This document shows positions 32,807 through 42,069 of a stretch of DNA of 64,000 bases, piece after piece (the stretch's first letter is position 1; every line of letters starts with the position of its first letter). The stretch covers positions 1 through 64,000 of the forward strand of contig JARLJS010000134.1 in the NCBI GenBank assembly GCA_031291075.1. Reading direction: 5' to 3'. Both the position numbers and the translations under genes were made by a program. The notes below the pieces were generated by a model that worked only from the letters and a program-made list of their open reading frames with translations, did not search any database and was not told the DNA's origin. Source of the DNA: Nevskia sp. (lineage in GTDB: Bacteria > Pseudomonadota > Gammaproteobacteria > Nevskiales > Nevskiaceae).

Positions 32807-33751
32807 GTGGGTATTAAATTCCGTTCGGTTTCAGTGCTGGTCCTGCTCGGGGGCGCAGCTTTCGCCCTTGCTCCGGTTGCCGGTCAGGCGTCGAGCCTGC
32901 CGACCGTACCGACCTTCTACAACACCACGATCCAGGAGCCGCACTACCCCAACTTCTGGGCGGTGGGCGAGACGGCGACGCTGACGCAGCAGACCTGGAA
33001 GTTCCTGGGCAAGTCGTACAGCGACTATGAGTTGAGCGTGACGGCCCCGTCCAGCGCGATCTTCGACAACAACAGCGCTTACTACAAGGTCGGCAGCCCG
33101 ACGGTGCAGATCACCGCTTACTTCGACCCCCAGGGCCACCTGCTCAACAGCTATGGCACCAACGGGTTGTTGAATATCTTCGCTCTCTACGGCGGCAAGG
33201 CGTTCGAGGATACCTACGACATCTACGGCAAGGGCACCACGGCCAGTTCGCCGGCCTTGCCGGCCTCGAACAATCCGACCGCCGGTACGCCGCCGAAGAA
33301 TTCCACCACTTGGTCCACGGTATATTCCAGCACCTTAAATTGCCCGGGTTCACCCTGCCTGTTGTATGGTGCGCGGCTCACCGCGGTCGGCGCGGACACG
33401 ACTCACAGCGGCTCCGTCCAGGACGACGCCCTGGGCTTCACGATCCAGAACTTCTCGGGGTGGGCCAACAAGCCACCCTCCTACCTGCCGGAATCGCTGT
33501 GGCTGTTCCTGAACAACGGCGGCAGCAACTACACGAACACCGAAATCACCAACAACGCGGCCTGGAACAACTTCCTCGCCGGTATCCAGCACCCGGGCAC
33601 GACGACGCTGACGTCGTTCACCATCAGCAACGAGGTGACGTCGATCGCCACGGTGCCGGTGCCGGGCAGCGTGTGGCTGCTTGGTGCGGCCCTGGCCGGC
33701 CTGGGCTTGCTGCGTGGCCGTGGCCGGCGCCCGGATCCGACGCCGGCCTGA
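32807..33751 (+). CDS. VPLPA-CTERM surface protein, tandem paralogue 3
   Basis: 314 residues from GTG 32807, chosen because GGAGGA precedes it and it gives the same layout as the other copies; an upstream extension of the frame to 32699 has no support. Signal peptide SVSVLVLLGGAAFALAPVAG. Core runs HYPNFWAVGETATLTQQTW, YDIYGKGTTASSPALP, STLNCPGSPCLLYGARLTAV and LGFTIQNFSGWANKPPSYLP are nearly the same as copy 2, so the duplication is recent. The end is ATVPVPGSVWLLGAALAGLG, then LLRGRGRR. Convergent with the GT9 gene 20 bases on. Confidence 0.85.
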   Translation: MGIKFRSVSVLVLLGGAAFALAPVAGQASSLPTVPTFYNTTIQEPHYPNFWAVGETATLTQQTWKFLGKSYSDYELSVTAPSSAIFDNNSAYYKVGSPTVQITAYFDPQGHLLNSYGTNGLLNIFALYGGKAFEDTYDIYGKGTTASSPALPASNNPTAGTPPKNSTTWSTVYSSTLNCPGSPCLLYGARLTAVGADTTHSGSVQDDALGFTIQNFSGWANKPPSYLPESLWLFLNNGGSNYTNTEITNNAAWNNFLAGIQHPGTTTLTSFTISNEVTSIATVPVPGSVWLLGAALAGLGLLRGRGRRPDPTPA

Positions 33752-33771
33752 AGCGGAGTTAGGCCGCTGGA

Positions 33772-34899
33772 CTACTCCGGCGCCAATTCGCAGGCACGGC
33801 CGGTGGCGGTTACGGCCAAAGCCTTGTTCACAACGGCTTCCGCCACTTCATCGACGCTGATCGACAGGATGCATTTCTTGGCGAACTCGGTGCAGGTGTC
33901 GAGGCGGCAGCCATAGCACTCCGTCTTCTTGTAGAAAACGGTGTGGCCTTCTCCATAGGGAAACCACTCGCCGGGCGGATTCCGTGCGCTGAAGATGGCG
34001 ACGCACGGGGTGCCGACGGTTGCGGCCAGGTGCATCGGGCCGCTGTCGTGCCCTAAGTAAACGTCCGAGTGCTCCAGGACCGCGGCGCATTGCCGCAACG
34101 TGATGCCCCCGCACAGGTTCAGGCTCCTGCCCCTCCAAGCGGTGAGCAAATTCGCGGTTCGCTCGTGTTCGGACGGTGCGCCGATCATGACCAGGCCCCA
34201 GCCGGGCAGGCGCTCGCTCAGGCTGCGTAGGAGCCGTCTCCAGTTGTCGTCGCCCCAGTCCTTGACGTCGACCTTGGAGCCGATGCTGGCGGACAGGATG
34301 CCGGTGCAGCCCAGCAGCGGCGCCAGCGCGGAGCGGGCGGTGTCCTGTTCGGACCCGGACAGGAGCAGATTCCAGGAGGACCGATCCTCGAGGCGGGCAT
34401 TTCCGAGCTGCGCCAGGAGTCGCGCCAGGTATTCGGAGCGATGCTCGCTGCGTCCGCTGTCGGAATCCAACATGAGAAACTGGTCGGAAGCGCGGTAGGG
34501 CACGCCGATCATGTGCCGGATGCCGCAGGCGCGGAAGAACGCCGCATCGCGGTAGGCCGCTCGAAGGCCGTGGGGCTCGTGCAGATACACCAGCAAGTCG
34601 GGCTTCCAGCGTCGTATCGTAGCGGCGAGTTGCAGAAGTTGGCGCGGATCGCGGCGTTGCGCCGGGTATCGGATATAGCCGTGGATCAAGCCGGTGCCGT
34701 CGAGGAGGGCGGAAATCGGCGCGGCTTTTTCACTGATGCTGAAGTTGGTCAGCAGGCGGCGTTCCGCATCGGGGTAATGCGCCGCCACCAGCCGCAGGAC
34801 CGGCAGCGTGACCAGCGTGTCGCCCAGCGAACCGACCAGGAAGACGAGCACCCGGCGGACGGGATGCGAGGGTAGGCGCATCAAGCTGAGGCCAGGCAT
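33772..34899 (-). CDS. Glycosyltransferase family 9 (heptosyltransferase-like)
   Basis: 375 residues. VRRVLVFLVGSLGDTLVTLP at the N-terminus, then PLLGCTGILSASIGSKVDVK, GLVMIGAPSEHERTANLL and YLGHDSGPMHLAATVGTPCV with AIFSARNPPGEWFPYG: a GT9 enzyme of the ADP-heptose type. A late Cys cluster (ECYGCRLDTCTEFAKKC) is a variant of the CxxC ending some GT9 enzymes have. Last gene of a minus-strand operon with asnB and a GT4; it probably adds a sugar to LPS or the exopolysaccharide repeat. Confidence 0.85.
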   Translation of the reverse strand: MPGLSLMRLPSHPVRRVLVFLVGSLGDTLVTLPVLRLVAAHYPDAERRLLTNFSISEKAAPISALLDGTGLIHGYIRYPAQRRDPRQLLQLAATIRRWKPDLLVYLHEPHGLRAAYRDAAFFRACGIRHMIGVPYRASDQFLMLDSDSGRSEHRSEYLARLLAQLGNARLEDRSSWNLLLSGSEQDTARSALAPLLGCTGILSASIGSKVDVKDWGDDNWRRLLRSLSERLPGWGLVMIGAPSEHERTANLLTAWRGRSLNLCGGITLRQCAAVLEHSDVYLGHDSGPMHLAATVGTPCVAIFSARNPPGEWFPYGEGHTVFYKKTECYGCRLDTCTEFAKKCILSISVDEVAEAVVNKALAVTATGRACELAPE

Positions 34900-34906
34900 G
34901 TTGCCT

Positions 34907-36811
34907 TCAGGCTGCTTGCCGCCGAGCCACGGAGGGCAGGCTCTCGCCGACGACGTGGTGGGAGACGAAGCCCAGCAGCATCAACACCGCCCAAAGCAGC
35001 GGATGGGCGTCGCGGTCCCTGCTTGCATGGAGCCTGAACAATTCCAGCACGCGGGCCTTGTCGAGCGGCACACGGGACATCACGGCCTGGTCGTTGAGGA
35101 TTTCCAGGGCCCAGGCCTTCAAGGGGCCGCGCAGCCACTCCGCGGTAGGCGCGCCGAACCCCCGCTTGGGCCGATAGACGAGTTCCGGGGGCAAGCTTCT
35201 GGTCAGCACTTTTTTCAGCAGGTACTTGGCCTGGCCGTGGGAGATCTTGTACCGGAGAGGTAGCGCGGTCGCCCATTCCACCAAAGTGTGGTCGAGCAGG
35301 GGGCAGCGCGCTTCCAGCGAGTAGGCCATGGTGGCCACGTCGACTTTCTGCAGGTAGTCGTCCGCCAGCGTGTATTGCATGTCCAGGCGCATGCCGATCT
35401 CGGCGCTCGCCAGATCGCGCGGGAAGTGGAGGGCGGTGTCCTCGAAGCCACGCGCCGCGTCCTGCTTCGCGGCGGACGGGTCGTCACGCAGCATCGAGCC
35501 GAAGTCCTTGCCGAAGCTACGCATGAAGTGAAAGACGCTGGCCGGGGAATCGTGGTTGAGCACCCCCGCCAGCAGCTTGGCACGGTGCCCGGGCACCCGC
35601 GATACCACGTTGCGTACCCCATACCTCATCAGGCGGGGCAGGCTGGCGATACGCGACAGCGAGCCGACGAGCCGGTAGTAATGATAGCCGCCGAACAGTT
35701 CATCGCCGCCGTCACCGGTGAGCGCGACGGTGACGTGGCGGCGCGCCAGCCGCGCCACCGCCATGGTCGGAAACGCGGAGCTGTCCGCAAACGGCTCGTC
35801 GAACTCCTCGACGTAGGTCGGCAGCAGGTCCAGCAGGTCGTCCACGCCCAGCGTTTCCTGGACATGATCCACGCCGAGGTGGCGTGCGATGGCGAGCGCC
35901 GCAGGACCCTCGTCATAAGCGCTTTCGTTGAAGCCGATGGTGAAGGTTCTTGGTTCGGCCAGCCCCAGGGATTTCATCGCCGCCACGATCATGGCGCTGT
36001 CGATGCCCCCGGACAGGAACGCGCCCAGCGGCACGTCGCTGATCAGGCGCAGTTTCACCGCCCGCCGGATGCGTTCCTCGAGTTCGTCGGCAAGATCGTC
36101 CTCGCCACGGTTCAGCAGGGAGCGGTCGATCGCGATCTGGCGATAGTCCCAGTAGCGCTCGACCCGCATGCCGGCGTCGTCGAGCAGGATGTAGTGGGCC
36201 TGCTGCAGCTTGTGGACGCCGCGGTAGAACGACAGCGGCGCGGGTATGTAACCCAGTTCCAGATAGGCGCGCAAGGCTGCCGGTTCGATGTCCAGAGTGC
36301 CCTGCTGGAGCAGGTCGGCCAGTGCCCGCGGACGGGAGGCGAAGGCGAACCGGTGGCCGTCCCAGCTGTAGTAAAGCGGCTTTTTTCCCAGCCGGTCGCG
36401 CGCCGCAAACAGGCGGCGCTCGGCGCGGTCCCAGATGGCGAACGCGTACATGCCGTTGAGACGCTGGAGGCAGCCGGTGCCCCAGACACGGTAGGCTTCG
36501 AGCAGGGTTTCGGTATCCGATTCGCCGCGCCATTGCACGGCCGGCAATGCCGACCGCAGTTCCAGGTGGTTGAAGATCTCGCCGTTGAAGACGACCACGA
36601 AACGACCGTCGTGGGACACCATCGGCTGGTGCCCGTTGGCGGACAGGTCGATGACCGCCAGGCGGCGGTGGCCGAAATGCACGGATTCGTCCTGCCAGGT
36701 GCCGGAATCGTCCGGTCCGCGCCGTTGCATGCGCTGCAGGGCGGCCGCGAAACGGTCGGGCTCGACCGGCGCAGCGTCCGCGCGGCGGTAAACGCCTACG
36801 ATTCCGCACAT
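34907..36811 (-). CDS. asnB: Asparagine synthase (glutamine-hydrolysing)-like amidotransferase
   Basis: 634 residues starting at MCGIVGVYRR, where Cys2 is the glutaminase nucleophile. The N-terminal Ntn domain has RRGPDDSGTW, FNGEIFNHLELR and RGESDTETLLEAY; the C-terminal synthetase domain has the ATP loop PLGAFLSGGIDSAMIVAAM and ALTGDGGDELFGGYHYY. The length fits AsnB of exopolysaccharide loci, which may amidate a sugar acid rather than make asparagine. The start lies 16 bases inside the end of the upstream GT4, so the two are coupled. An open frame extends upstream on this strand but carries no AsnB sequence before MCGIV. Confidence 0.9.
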   Translation of the reverse strand: MCGIVGVYRRADAAPVEPDRFAAALQRMQRRGPDDSGTWQDESVHFGHRRLAVIDLSANGHQPMVSHDGRFVVVFNGEIFNHLELRSALPAVQWRGESDTETLLEAYRVWGTGCLQRLNGMYAFAIWDRAERRLFAARDRLGKKPLYYSWDGHRFAFASRPRALADLLQQGTLDIEPAALRAYLELGYIPAPLSFYRGVHKLQQAHYILLDDAGMRVERYWDYRQIAIDRSLLNRGEDDLADELEERIRRAVKLRLISDVPLGAFLSGGIDSAMIVAAMKSLGLAEPRTFTIGFNESAYDEGPAALAIARHLGVDHVQETLGVDDLLDLLPTYVEEFDEPFADSSAFPTMAVARLARRHVTVALTGDGGDELFGGYHYYRLVGSLSRIASLPRLMRYGVRNVVSRVPGHRAKLLAGVLNHDSPASVFHFMRSFGKDFGSMLRDDPSAAKQDAARGFEDTALHFPRDLASAEIGMRLDMQYTLADDYLQKVDVATMAYSLEARCPLLDHTLVEWATALPLRYKISHGQAKYLLKKVLTRSLPPELVYRPKRGFGAPTAEWLRGPLKAWALEILNDQAVMSRVPLDKARVLELFRLHASRDRDAHPLLWAVLMLLGFVSHHVVGESLPSVARRQAA

Positions 36812-38025
36812 GGTCTGATGCCCTGTCCGGCTGCGCTCGCCAGGTCGGCGCCGCCGCCGTGGCGCGAGGAAACGATCGCGGCGATCGCGGCGGCGCTGGC
36901 TTCGGTGGACCAGCGCCCGGCTATGCGCGCGGCCTCCGCGCCCATCGAATGCAGCACCTCGCGGCCGCAGCCGAGGGCCGTCTCCAGCGTTTGGACCAGG
37001 GCCCCGATGCTGCCCGACTCGAAGGTCCAGCCGTTGACCCCCTCGCGCACCAGGTCGCGCGCGGCTCCTACCTTCGAACTGGCGATGATGGCGCGACCGC
37101 AGGCCATCGCCTCGTTCAGTCCGAGGCCCCAGGTTTCGCCGCGCGAAGGGAGTATGAACAGGTCGCCCACGCGGTACACCGCCGGCATCGCCGCCTGGTT
37201 CTGGAATGGCATGAAGTGGATATTGCCGCGACCTTGGGCGCGCGCCTTGAGTTCGGCCTCGAGCTCGCCGTTGCCGAACAGGACCAGATGCGCTGGGACC
37301 CGCAATTGCTTGAACGCCTCCACCAGCAGTGCAAGATCCTTGGTGGGGCTCAACTTGCCGGCATAAACCACGGCCAAGTCCCGCTCGCCGATGCCCAGCT
37401 CGCGACGCCACGCCGCCGCCCGTTCGTCGTAGCCTTGTTGGTAGTCGGCAAAGCGCCGGGTGTCGACCGAATGGGGGGCCACGGCAATCCGCTGCCTCGG
37501 CACGCCGCACCAGGCAAAGTAGTCCGCGTTGTTGCTGCCCACGGCAATCGCCGTGTCGATGTGGCGGTAGACCCAGTGTAAAACCGCGCGCCGCGCCAGC
37601 CGGCGCAACGGGGGGCGGTGGTCCAGCAGGGTCGAGTCGCCCCGGAAGTAGACCGGGACATGGCCTTTCATCCGGCGCATGATCTGCAGGTGCGAATGCA
37701 GGTTCCAGCCATACACCAGCAGGGCCTGGGGGTTCCAGGAGGCGATGGCATTCGCCAGCCCGGGGTTGCGGATACCCATGAAACGCTCCGTCCCCGGTTT
37801 GCGGGAGACGTTGGGCACGAACTCGTATTCGTACCCCTGCAGCAGGGGGATGTCCCAGCTCACGCTGGTCCCGAACCCCGGATCGAACTGCGTGCCCTGC
37901 GCCGCTTGCGACCAGGTGTAGAACACCTTCGGCTGGACTTCGGCGGACTCGGCCAGCGCCCGGAATACTGGTGCGTAGTACTGGATGGGGTGGGTGGAGA
38001 CGATCGCCAGTCTTGTTTTATTCAT
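36796..38025 (-). CDS. Glycosyltransferase family 4
   Basis: 409 residues, start ATG 38025 (MNKTRLAIVSTHPIQYYAPV). GT4 features: YGWNLHSHLQIMRRMKG, AIAVGSNNADYFAWCGVP, VVYAGKLSPTKDLALLVEAF, and the donor-binding LPSRGETWGLGLNEAMACGR, where E-x7-E is visible. It should build part of the polysaccharide repeat in the cytoplasm. First gene of the operon with asnB and GT9. The promoter should be in the 137 bases shared with the divergent beta-helix gene. Confidence 0.9.
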   Translation of the reverse strand: MNKTRLAIVSTHPIQYYAPVFRALAESAEVQPKVFYTWSQAAQGTQFDPGFGTSVSWDIPLLQGYEYEFVPNVSRKPGTERFMGIRNPGLANAIASWNPQALLVYGWNLHSHLQIMRRMKGHVPVYFRGDSTLLDHRPPLRRLARRAVLHWVYRHIDTAIAVGSNNADYFAWCGVPRQRIAVAPHSVDTRRFADYQQGYDERAAAWRRELGIGERDLAVVYAGKLSPTKDLALLVEAFKQLRVPAHLVLFGNGELEAELKARAQGRGNIHFMPFQNQAAMPAVYRVGDLFILPSRGETWGLGLNEAMACGRAIIASSKVGAARDLVREGVNGWTFESGSIGALVQTLETALGCGREVLHSMGAEAARIAGRWSTEASAAAIAAIVSSRHGGGADLASAAGQGIRPCAES

Positions 38026-38162
38026 ACTTCTGTAAAGCAGCTGTGCTATTGATCGTCGTCGCCCCGGCGATCCGGGTTGACATAGCATCGATGAAAAATA
38101 TTTCAAAACCGAGGCAGAGCGCCGGAATCCTTGCGCCCGCACTCCGGTTTCCGGACTGAGGG

Positions 38163-40814
38163 ATGCGGCTGCGCCTCGGCAGCGCGGGCAGGGTGCCGGC
38201 GGTGGCAGCGCTGGCGATGGCCGTCGTTCTGGCGCAGCCTGCGGAGGCCGCACCGCGCCTGTACAGCCAGCCGGCCTATCAGAGCCCGGTCCGCGCCGAA
38301 CCGGACGATCTGCTCCTGCTGCCCGGCGATGGCCTTGCCGACGGCGACAGCGTTGTTTATCAGATCCTGCCGGACACCACCAGAGTTCCCCCGCCCCCCG
38401 ATCGGGTTCCGGATACGTCGGATGCTGCCTCGGGCCTTGTCCCGGTCGTCAGCTATGCCAGTGTCCCGTATTCGCTCACGGTGAAGCTGCCGCAGGTCCT
38501 GCGCAGCGGCCAGTCCTACGTGCTGCGGGTGCGCAACCGGCTTGGTGAGTGGAGCAATGCGGTGGCCGTCAACGACGCCCGCCCGCTGTGGTTCACGCCG
38601 GCCTATGTCTATGCCACCGCAGCAGCGGCCGGCTTGCCACGTGAATTGAAGGTGGTCGGGCGCAATCTCCAGGCGGCGCCCGGTGCGCACACGCTGGTGC
38701 GGTTGAATGGTCCGCAAAAGCTCACCCTGACCGCGGCGGGCGGGGATCGCGGTGCTTCCGCGCTGGATCGATATGTGGCGAAGGTAAGCTTGCCTGCGCT
38801 CAAGCCCGGCCACTACCGGCTGGAGCTGAGCCGCGACGGGGTGAGCTGGCTGACGCTGCCGGATCGCCTGGACGTGCGCCCCGACCCGGCGCCGGCGCCG
38901 GTGTTTGCCGTGGACGACCCGGCGTACGGCGGCTGCCGGCCCGACGACGGCGTGGACGACACGCCGTGTATCCTTCGCGCCATCGACGCGGCACGCATGG
39001 CCGGGAGCGGCACGGTCCGGTTCGGGCCCGGCGTCTGGGATCTCGCCGGGGGGGGCGCGGCGGTGGATGCCTACGACGGTATCGTGGTCCCGGCGGGGGT
39101 TGGCTTGAGCGGGGCCGGCGCGCGCCTCAGCCGCATCGTTCGGCACGAGGATTGGGACCGGGGGGCGACCCAGCCGGTATTCACCCTCACCGGCAAAAAC
39201 ACGGTGCAGGGACTTACCTTCGCCGATGCAAAGGTTCACCAGCCCGGCGATCCCTTCATGCCCACGCTCCTGCTCGGCAAGGTCTATTACCGTGTGGGCG
39301 CAGGCGAACCCCGCAACGTCGATGACGTGGCTATTGTCCGCAACGTGTTCGACAAGGTGTACCTGGCGGTCGAGGACGGCGGCCTGCCGATCTCCAGGCT
39401 GCTGGTGGCCGCCAATGTGTTTGGGGCCTACGCCAACGATCTCGAGTTGGCCGGCAACCGTTTCAACATGGTCGACAAGTTCCGCTTCGACGATTCCGCC
39501 ATCGTCCACAACCTGTTCCAGCCCGGCAGCTACCTGGACACCGCGAAAAAGACCGGCGTCACCGCCAGCGAGATCGGCGCCTCCTATCATCTCGACTTCA
39601 GCGGCAACGTGGCGGATGGCGCCTCGACCGACTATCTCTATTCGCCCGACGACGCCAGGGGATGGCGCGCCGCATTCTTCTGGCACATGAACAACAGCCA
39701 CGAGATGTCGCTCATCTCCGAGAATGTCGCCACCTGCACCGGCGACAAGATCGGCGACGGGGAGGCGATCGCCTACGACAACAACGCCAATACTTTCGCC
39801 TTCGACAAAGCACGCGAGGTGCTCGAGGCCACACCGGATTCGGTGACCGTGGCCGGGCCGCTGCAAAGACGCCAGAACGATCGCGATGTGCCGCTCGATC
39901 GGTACTACGTCGGACACTGGATCCAGGTGGGGCAGGGCAGGGGAATCGGCCAGGTCCGCAGGATCGAGTCCTACCGGATCGGTCCGTCGGGCACGGTGAC
40001 GTTCAAGGTGAGCCCGGCCTGGGACGTGGTGCCCGAGGCGGGGCGGAGTAGGATCAGCGTCGGCAGGGAGTTCTGGCAGGTATATGCGCTGGCCAACCGC
40101 GTCGATCAGCGACGCCCGCTTTGCCAGAAAAGCAACCGCAGCCAGCCCAAGGGCGGCGTCATCGGCTTATGGGCTCAGACCAGCGACTCGGTGGTCGAAG
40201 GCAACCTGCAGAACGATACCGACGGCATCCTGTTCCTGCAGAGCTACAGCGCGGCCGATCCGGGTTCCCACGAGTTCGGCTCCTGGAGCTTCTTCCAGTC
40301 GTTCCTGGAGATCAGGGACAACCGTATCGATGGCGAATACGACTGGGATTCCGACTGCAGTTCATCGGGAATCCAGGGCGCGCTCAGTGCCTCACCCACG
40401 CCTGCGGCGCCACCGCCTACCGCCGGCTATGGAGTCACGATTGCGCACAATACCGTAACGCACGCCGACAGCGTGCACGGAGGTGGCATCTCGCTACCCC
40501 TGGCCTGGTACGCCGGCCCGCCGCCGAACAAGTGGCGGCTGGTCGACAACGTGCTGATCCACCACAACGTCATCGAGGATGTTTCGGGCACAGCGCCGCG
40601 CAAGCGATGCCAGGCGGATGCATCCGGACGCCGGGTCGGCATCAGCCTGGGACACGCGATGATCTGGCATGCCGCGCTCTACGCCAACTCATGCAGGAAC
40701 GTAAGCGCCAAGCTTGTCGACGAGGGCAGCCATACTCTGCGGATATGCCCGTCCGACGCGGGGTCGGAAGACTGCGAATGCTTTGAAATTGGCCGGGATG
40801 ATCCGGTACCTTGA
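38163..40814 (+). CDS. Exported right-handed beta-helix protein (polysaccharide lyase-like)
   Basis: 883 residues with a signal peptide (about 1-29, VAALAMAVVLAQPAEA). Residues 30-255 look like Ig-type beta modules (SVPYSLTVKLPQVLRSGQSY). From about 258 a pectate-lyase-superfamily start is seen (DDGVDDTPCILRAIDAARMA, GSGTVRFGPGVWDL), followed by many short Asn-rich turns (IVRNVFDKVYLAVEDGG, LLVAANVFGAY, LQNDTDGILFLQSY, IAHNTVTHADSVHGGG, IHHNVIEDVSG) typical of a parallel beta-helix. In a polysaccharide locus it may trim, epimerise or bind the polymer in the periplasm. Catalytic residues cannot be assigned by eye. Confidence 0.75.
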   Translation: MRLRLGSAGRVPAVAALAMAVVLAQPAEAAPRLYSQPAYQSPVRAEPDDLLLLPGDGLADGDSVVYQILPDTTRVPPPPDRVPDTSDAASGLVPVVSYASVPYSLTVKLPQVLRSGQSYVLRVRNRLGEWSNAVAVNDARPLWFTPAYVYATAAAAGLPRELKVVGRNLQAAPGAHTLVRLNGPQKLTLTAAGGDRGASALDRYVAKVSLPALKPGHYRLELSRDGVSWLTLPDRLDVRPDPAPAPVFAVDDPAYGGCRPDDGVDDTPCILRAIDAARMAGSGTVRFGPGVWDLAGGGAAVDAYDGIVVPAGVGLSGAGARLSRIVRHEDWDRGATQPVFTLTGKNTVQGLTFADAKVHQPGDPFMPTLLLGKVYYRVGAGEPRNVDDVAIVRNVFDKVYLAVEDGGLPISRLLVAANVFGAYANDLELAGNRFNMVDKFRFDDSAIVHNLFQPGSYLDTAKKTGVTASEIGASYHLDFSGNVADGASTDYLYSPDDARGWRAAFFWHMNNSHEMSLISENVATCTGDKIGDGEAIAYDNNANTFAFDKAREVLEATPDSVTVAGPLQRRQNDRDVPLDRYYVGHWIQVGQGRGIGQVRRIESYRIGPSGTVTFKVSPAWDVVPEAGRSRISVGREFWQVYALANRVDQRRPLCQKSNRSQPKGGVIGLWAQTSDSVVEGNLQNDTDGILFLQSYSAADPGSHEFGSWSFFQSFLEIRDNRIDGEYDWDSDCSSSGIQGALSASPTPAAPPPTAGYGVTIAHNTVTHADSVHGGGISLPLAWYAGPPPNKWRLVDNVLIHHNVIEDVSGTAPRKRCQADASGRRVGISLGHAMIWHAALYANSCRNVSAKLVDEGSHTLRICPSDAGSEDCECFEIGRDDPVP

Positions 40815-40840
40815 CCGCGCCTCATGCACGGCAGGACAGT

Positions 40841-41929
40841 TCAGGCCGGTGTTGCGCGGCTGGGGTCACTTGCATTCTGCGGCGTCTGCCGGGCGATGTC
40901 GTGTGCATTCCATACCACCGACGCCACCAGGCGGGCATGTGCCCATTGCCTCTTGGCCAGGTAAAACAGGATCTCGGCCGCCAACCGCCGCCGCGTGGCA
41001 GGAAGCCTGTCGGGGAAAAAGCGGCTCATGAAGCGAATGCGGTTGCGGTAGTAGAAGCCGCTGGTGAACAAGGGCCTGTTTTTCGTGGCGCTGGCGCCCG
41101 ACTTGTGGAATACGTGACTGTCAGGCGCATACCCCAGGGAGAATCTGCCACGGCCGCGCAGGGCCCAGTCGATCTCCTCGAAATACAGGAAGTAGTCTTC
41201 CTGCATCGGGCCGATTTCGCGGACGAACGCGCTTGACACGAGCAGTGAGGCGCCGAACACGTAGTCCATCTTCCGTTCTACCGCGACCGGATCCGCATTG
41301 AGGTGGTCCACCGCCACGCCTTGCCCGATGTGACGCGAAATGCCGTGTACCGCGTCCAGGCGCGCGCCGCCGAGCGTCTGCACCTCCTGCGGAGCATCGT
41401 AGTAACGGACCGTGGAACCAACCATGCCGGTTCCGGCATCGCGCAGGGCGCGCCGCAGCATCGCGTCGAGCGCGCCGCGCTCGACCACTGTGTCGTTGTT
41501 GAGCATCCAGAAGAAGCCGAACGCCTGAGTGCCTGCGGCGCGGATGCCCACATTGCAGCCACCGGCGAAGCCGAGGTTGCCGCCGGAATGGATCAGGCTG
41601 ATGCGGCATCCGACAGGTGCCTGCGGCAAGGCCTGCGCCGGCTGATCAGCCACGCGGCAGATCGCCGGTGCGGGATTCGGCTGCGCCGTGTGCCGTAGTA
41701 CGCTCGGAAACTCGCGCCAGCCCGGGTAGGCGCGCGGCTTGGCGCACCACTCCTGGATGCGCTCCACCGAGCCGTCGCTGGAGCCATTGTCCACCACGAA
41801 GATGTGCAAATTCCGGTGGTCCTGGGCCAACAGGGAGTCGATGCACTCCACCGTGTCGCGCCAGTTGTTCCAGTTGACCAGGACGACCGCGACGTTCTGT
41901 GCTTGCGGATTGGGTATGTTGATGGTCAC
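40841..41929 (-). CDS. Glycosyltransferase family 2, rhamnosyltransferase-like
   Basis: 362 residues from GTG 41929. The GT2 fold has VAVVLVNWNNWRDTVECIDS, IFVVDNGSSDGS, SGGNLGFAGGCNVGI, FFWMLNNDTVVERGALD (metal-binding ND) and YFEEIDWALRGR. A frame extending to 42040 was not used because the first residues of the fold start right after the GTG; no strong ribosome-binding site supports either. It is divergent from the flippase gene. Likely adds a sugar, often rhamnose in this subgroup, to the lipid-linked repeat. Confidence 0.85.
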   Translation of the reverse strand: MTINIPNPQAQNVAVVLVNWNNWRDTVECIDSLLAQDHRNLHIFVVDNGSSDGSVERIQEWCAKPRAYPGWREFPSVLRHTAQPNPAPAICRVADQPAQALPQAPVGCRISLIHSGGNLGFAGGCNVGIRAAGTQAFGFFWMLNNDTVVERGALDAMLRRALRDAGTGMVGSTVRYYDAPQEVQTLGGARLDAVHGISRHIGQGVAVDHLNADPVAVERKMDYVFGASLLVSSAFVREIGPMQEDYFLYFEEIDWALRGRGRFSLGYAPDSHVFHKSGASATKNRPLFTSGFYYRNRIRFMSRFFPDRLPATRRRLAAEILFYLAKRQWAHARLVASVVWNAHDIARQTPQNASDPSRATPA

Positions 41930-42069
41930 GGGTGGCAAGAGGGGCTGTAACGCCGGATGGCGCAGGTCCGAGATACTGTCATACAAAAAGCCTATCCTTA
42001 AACATTTTCGCAGGTGCCGAACTTTCGCGTGTACGGGCACCTGGGCAAACGCGGGAAGGAAACAGCATT

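Noticed and set aside
36812-37510. Upstream extension of the asnB frame on the minus strand
   Set aside because: It would bury the catalytic Cys, which must be residue 2 after Met removal; the region codes for GT4 in another frame.
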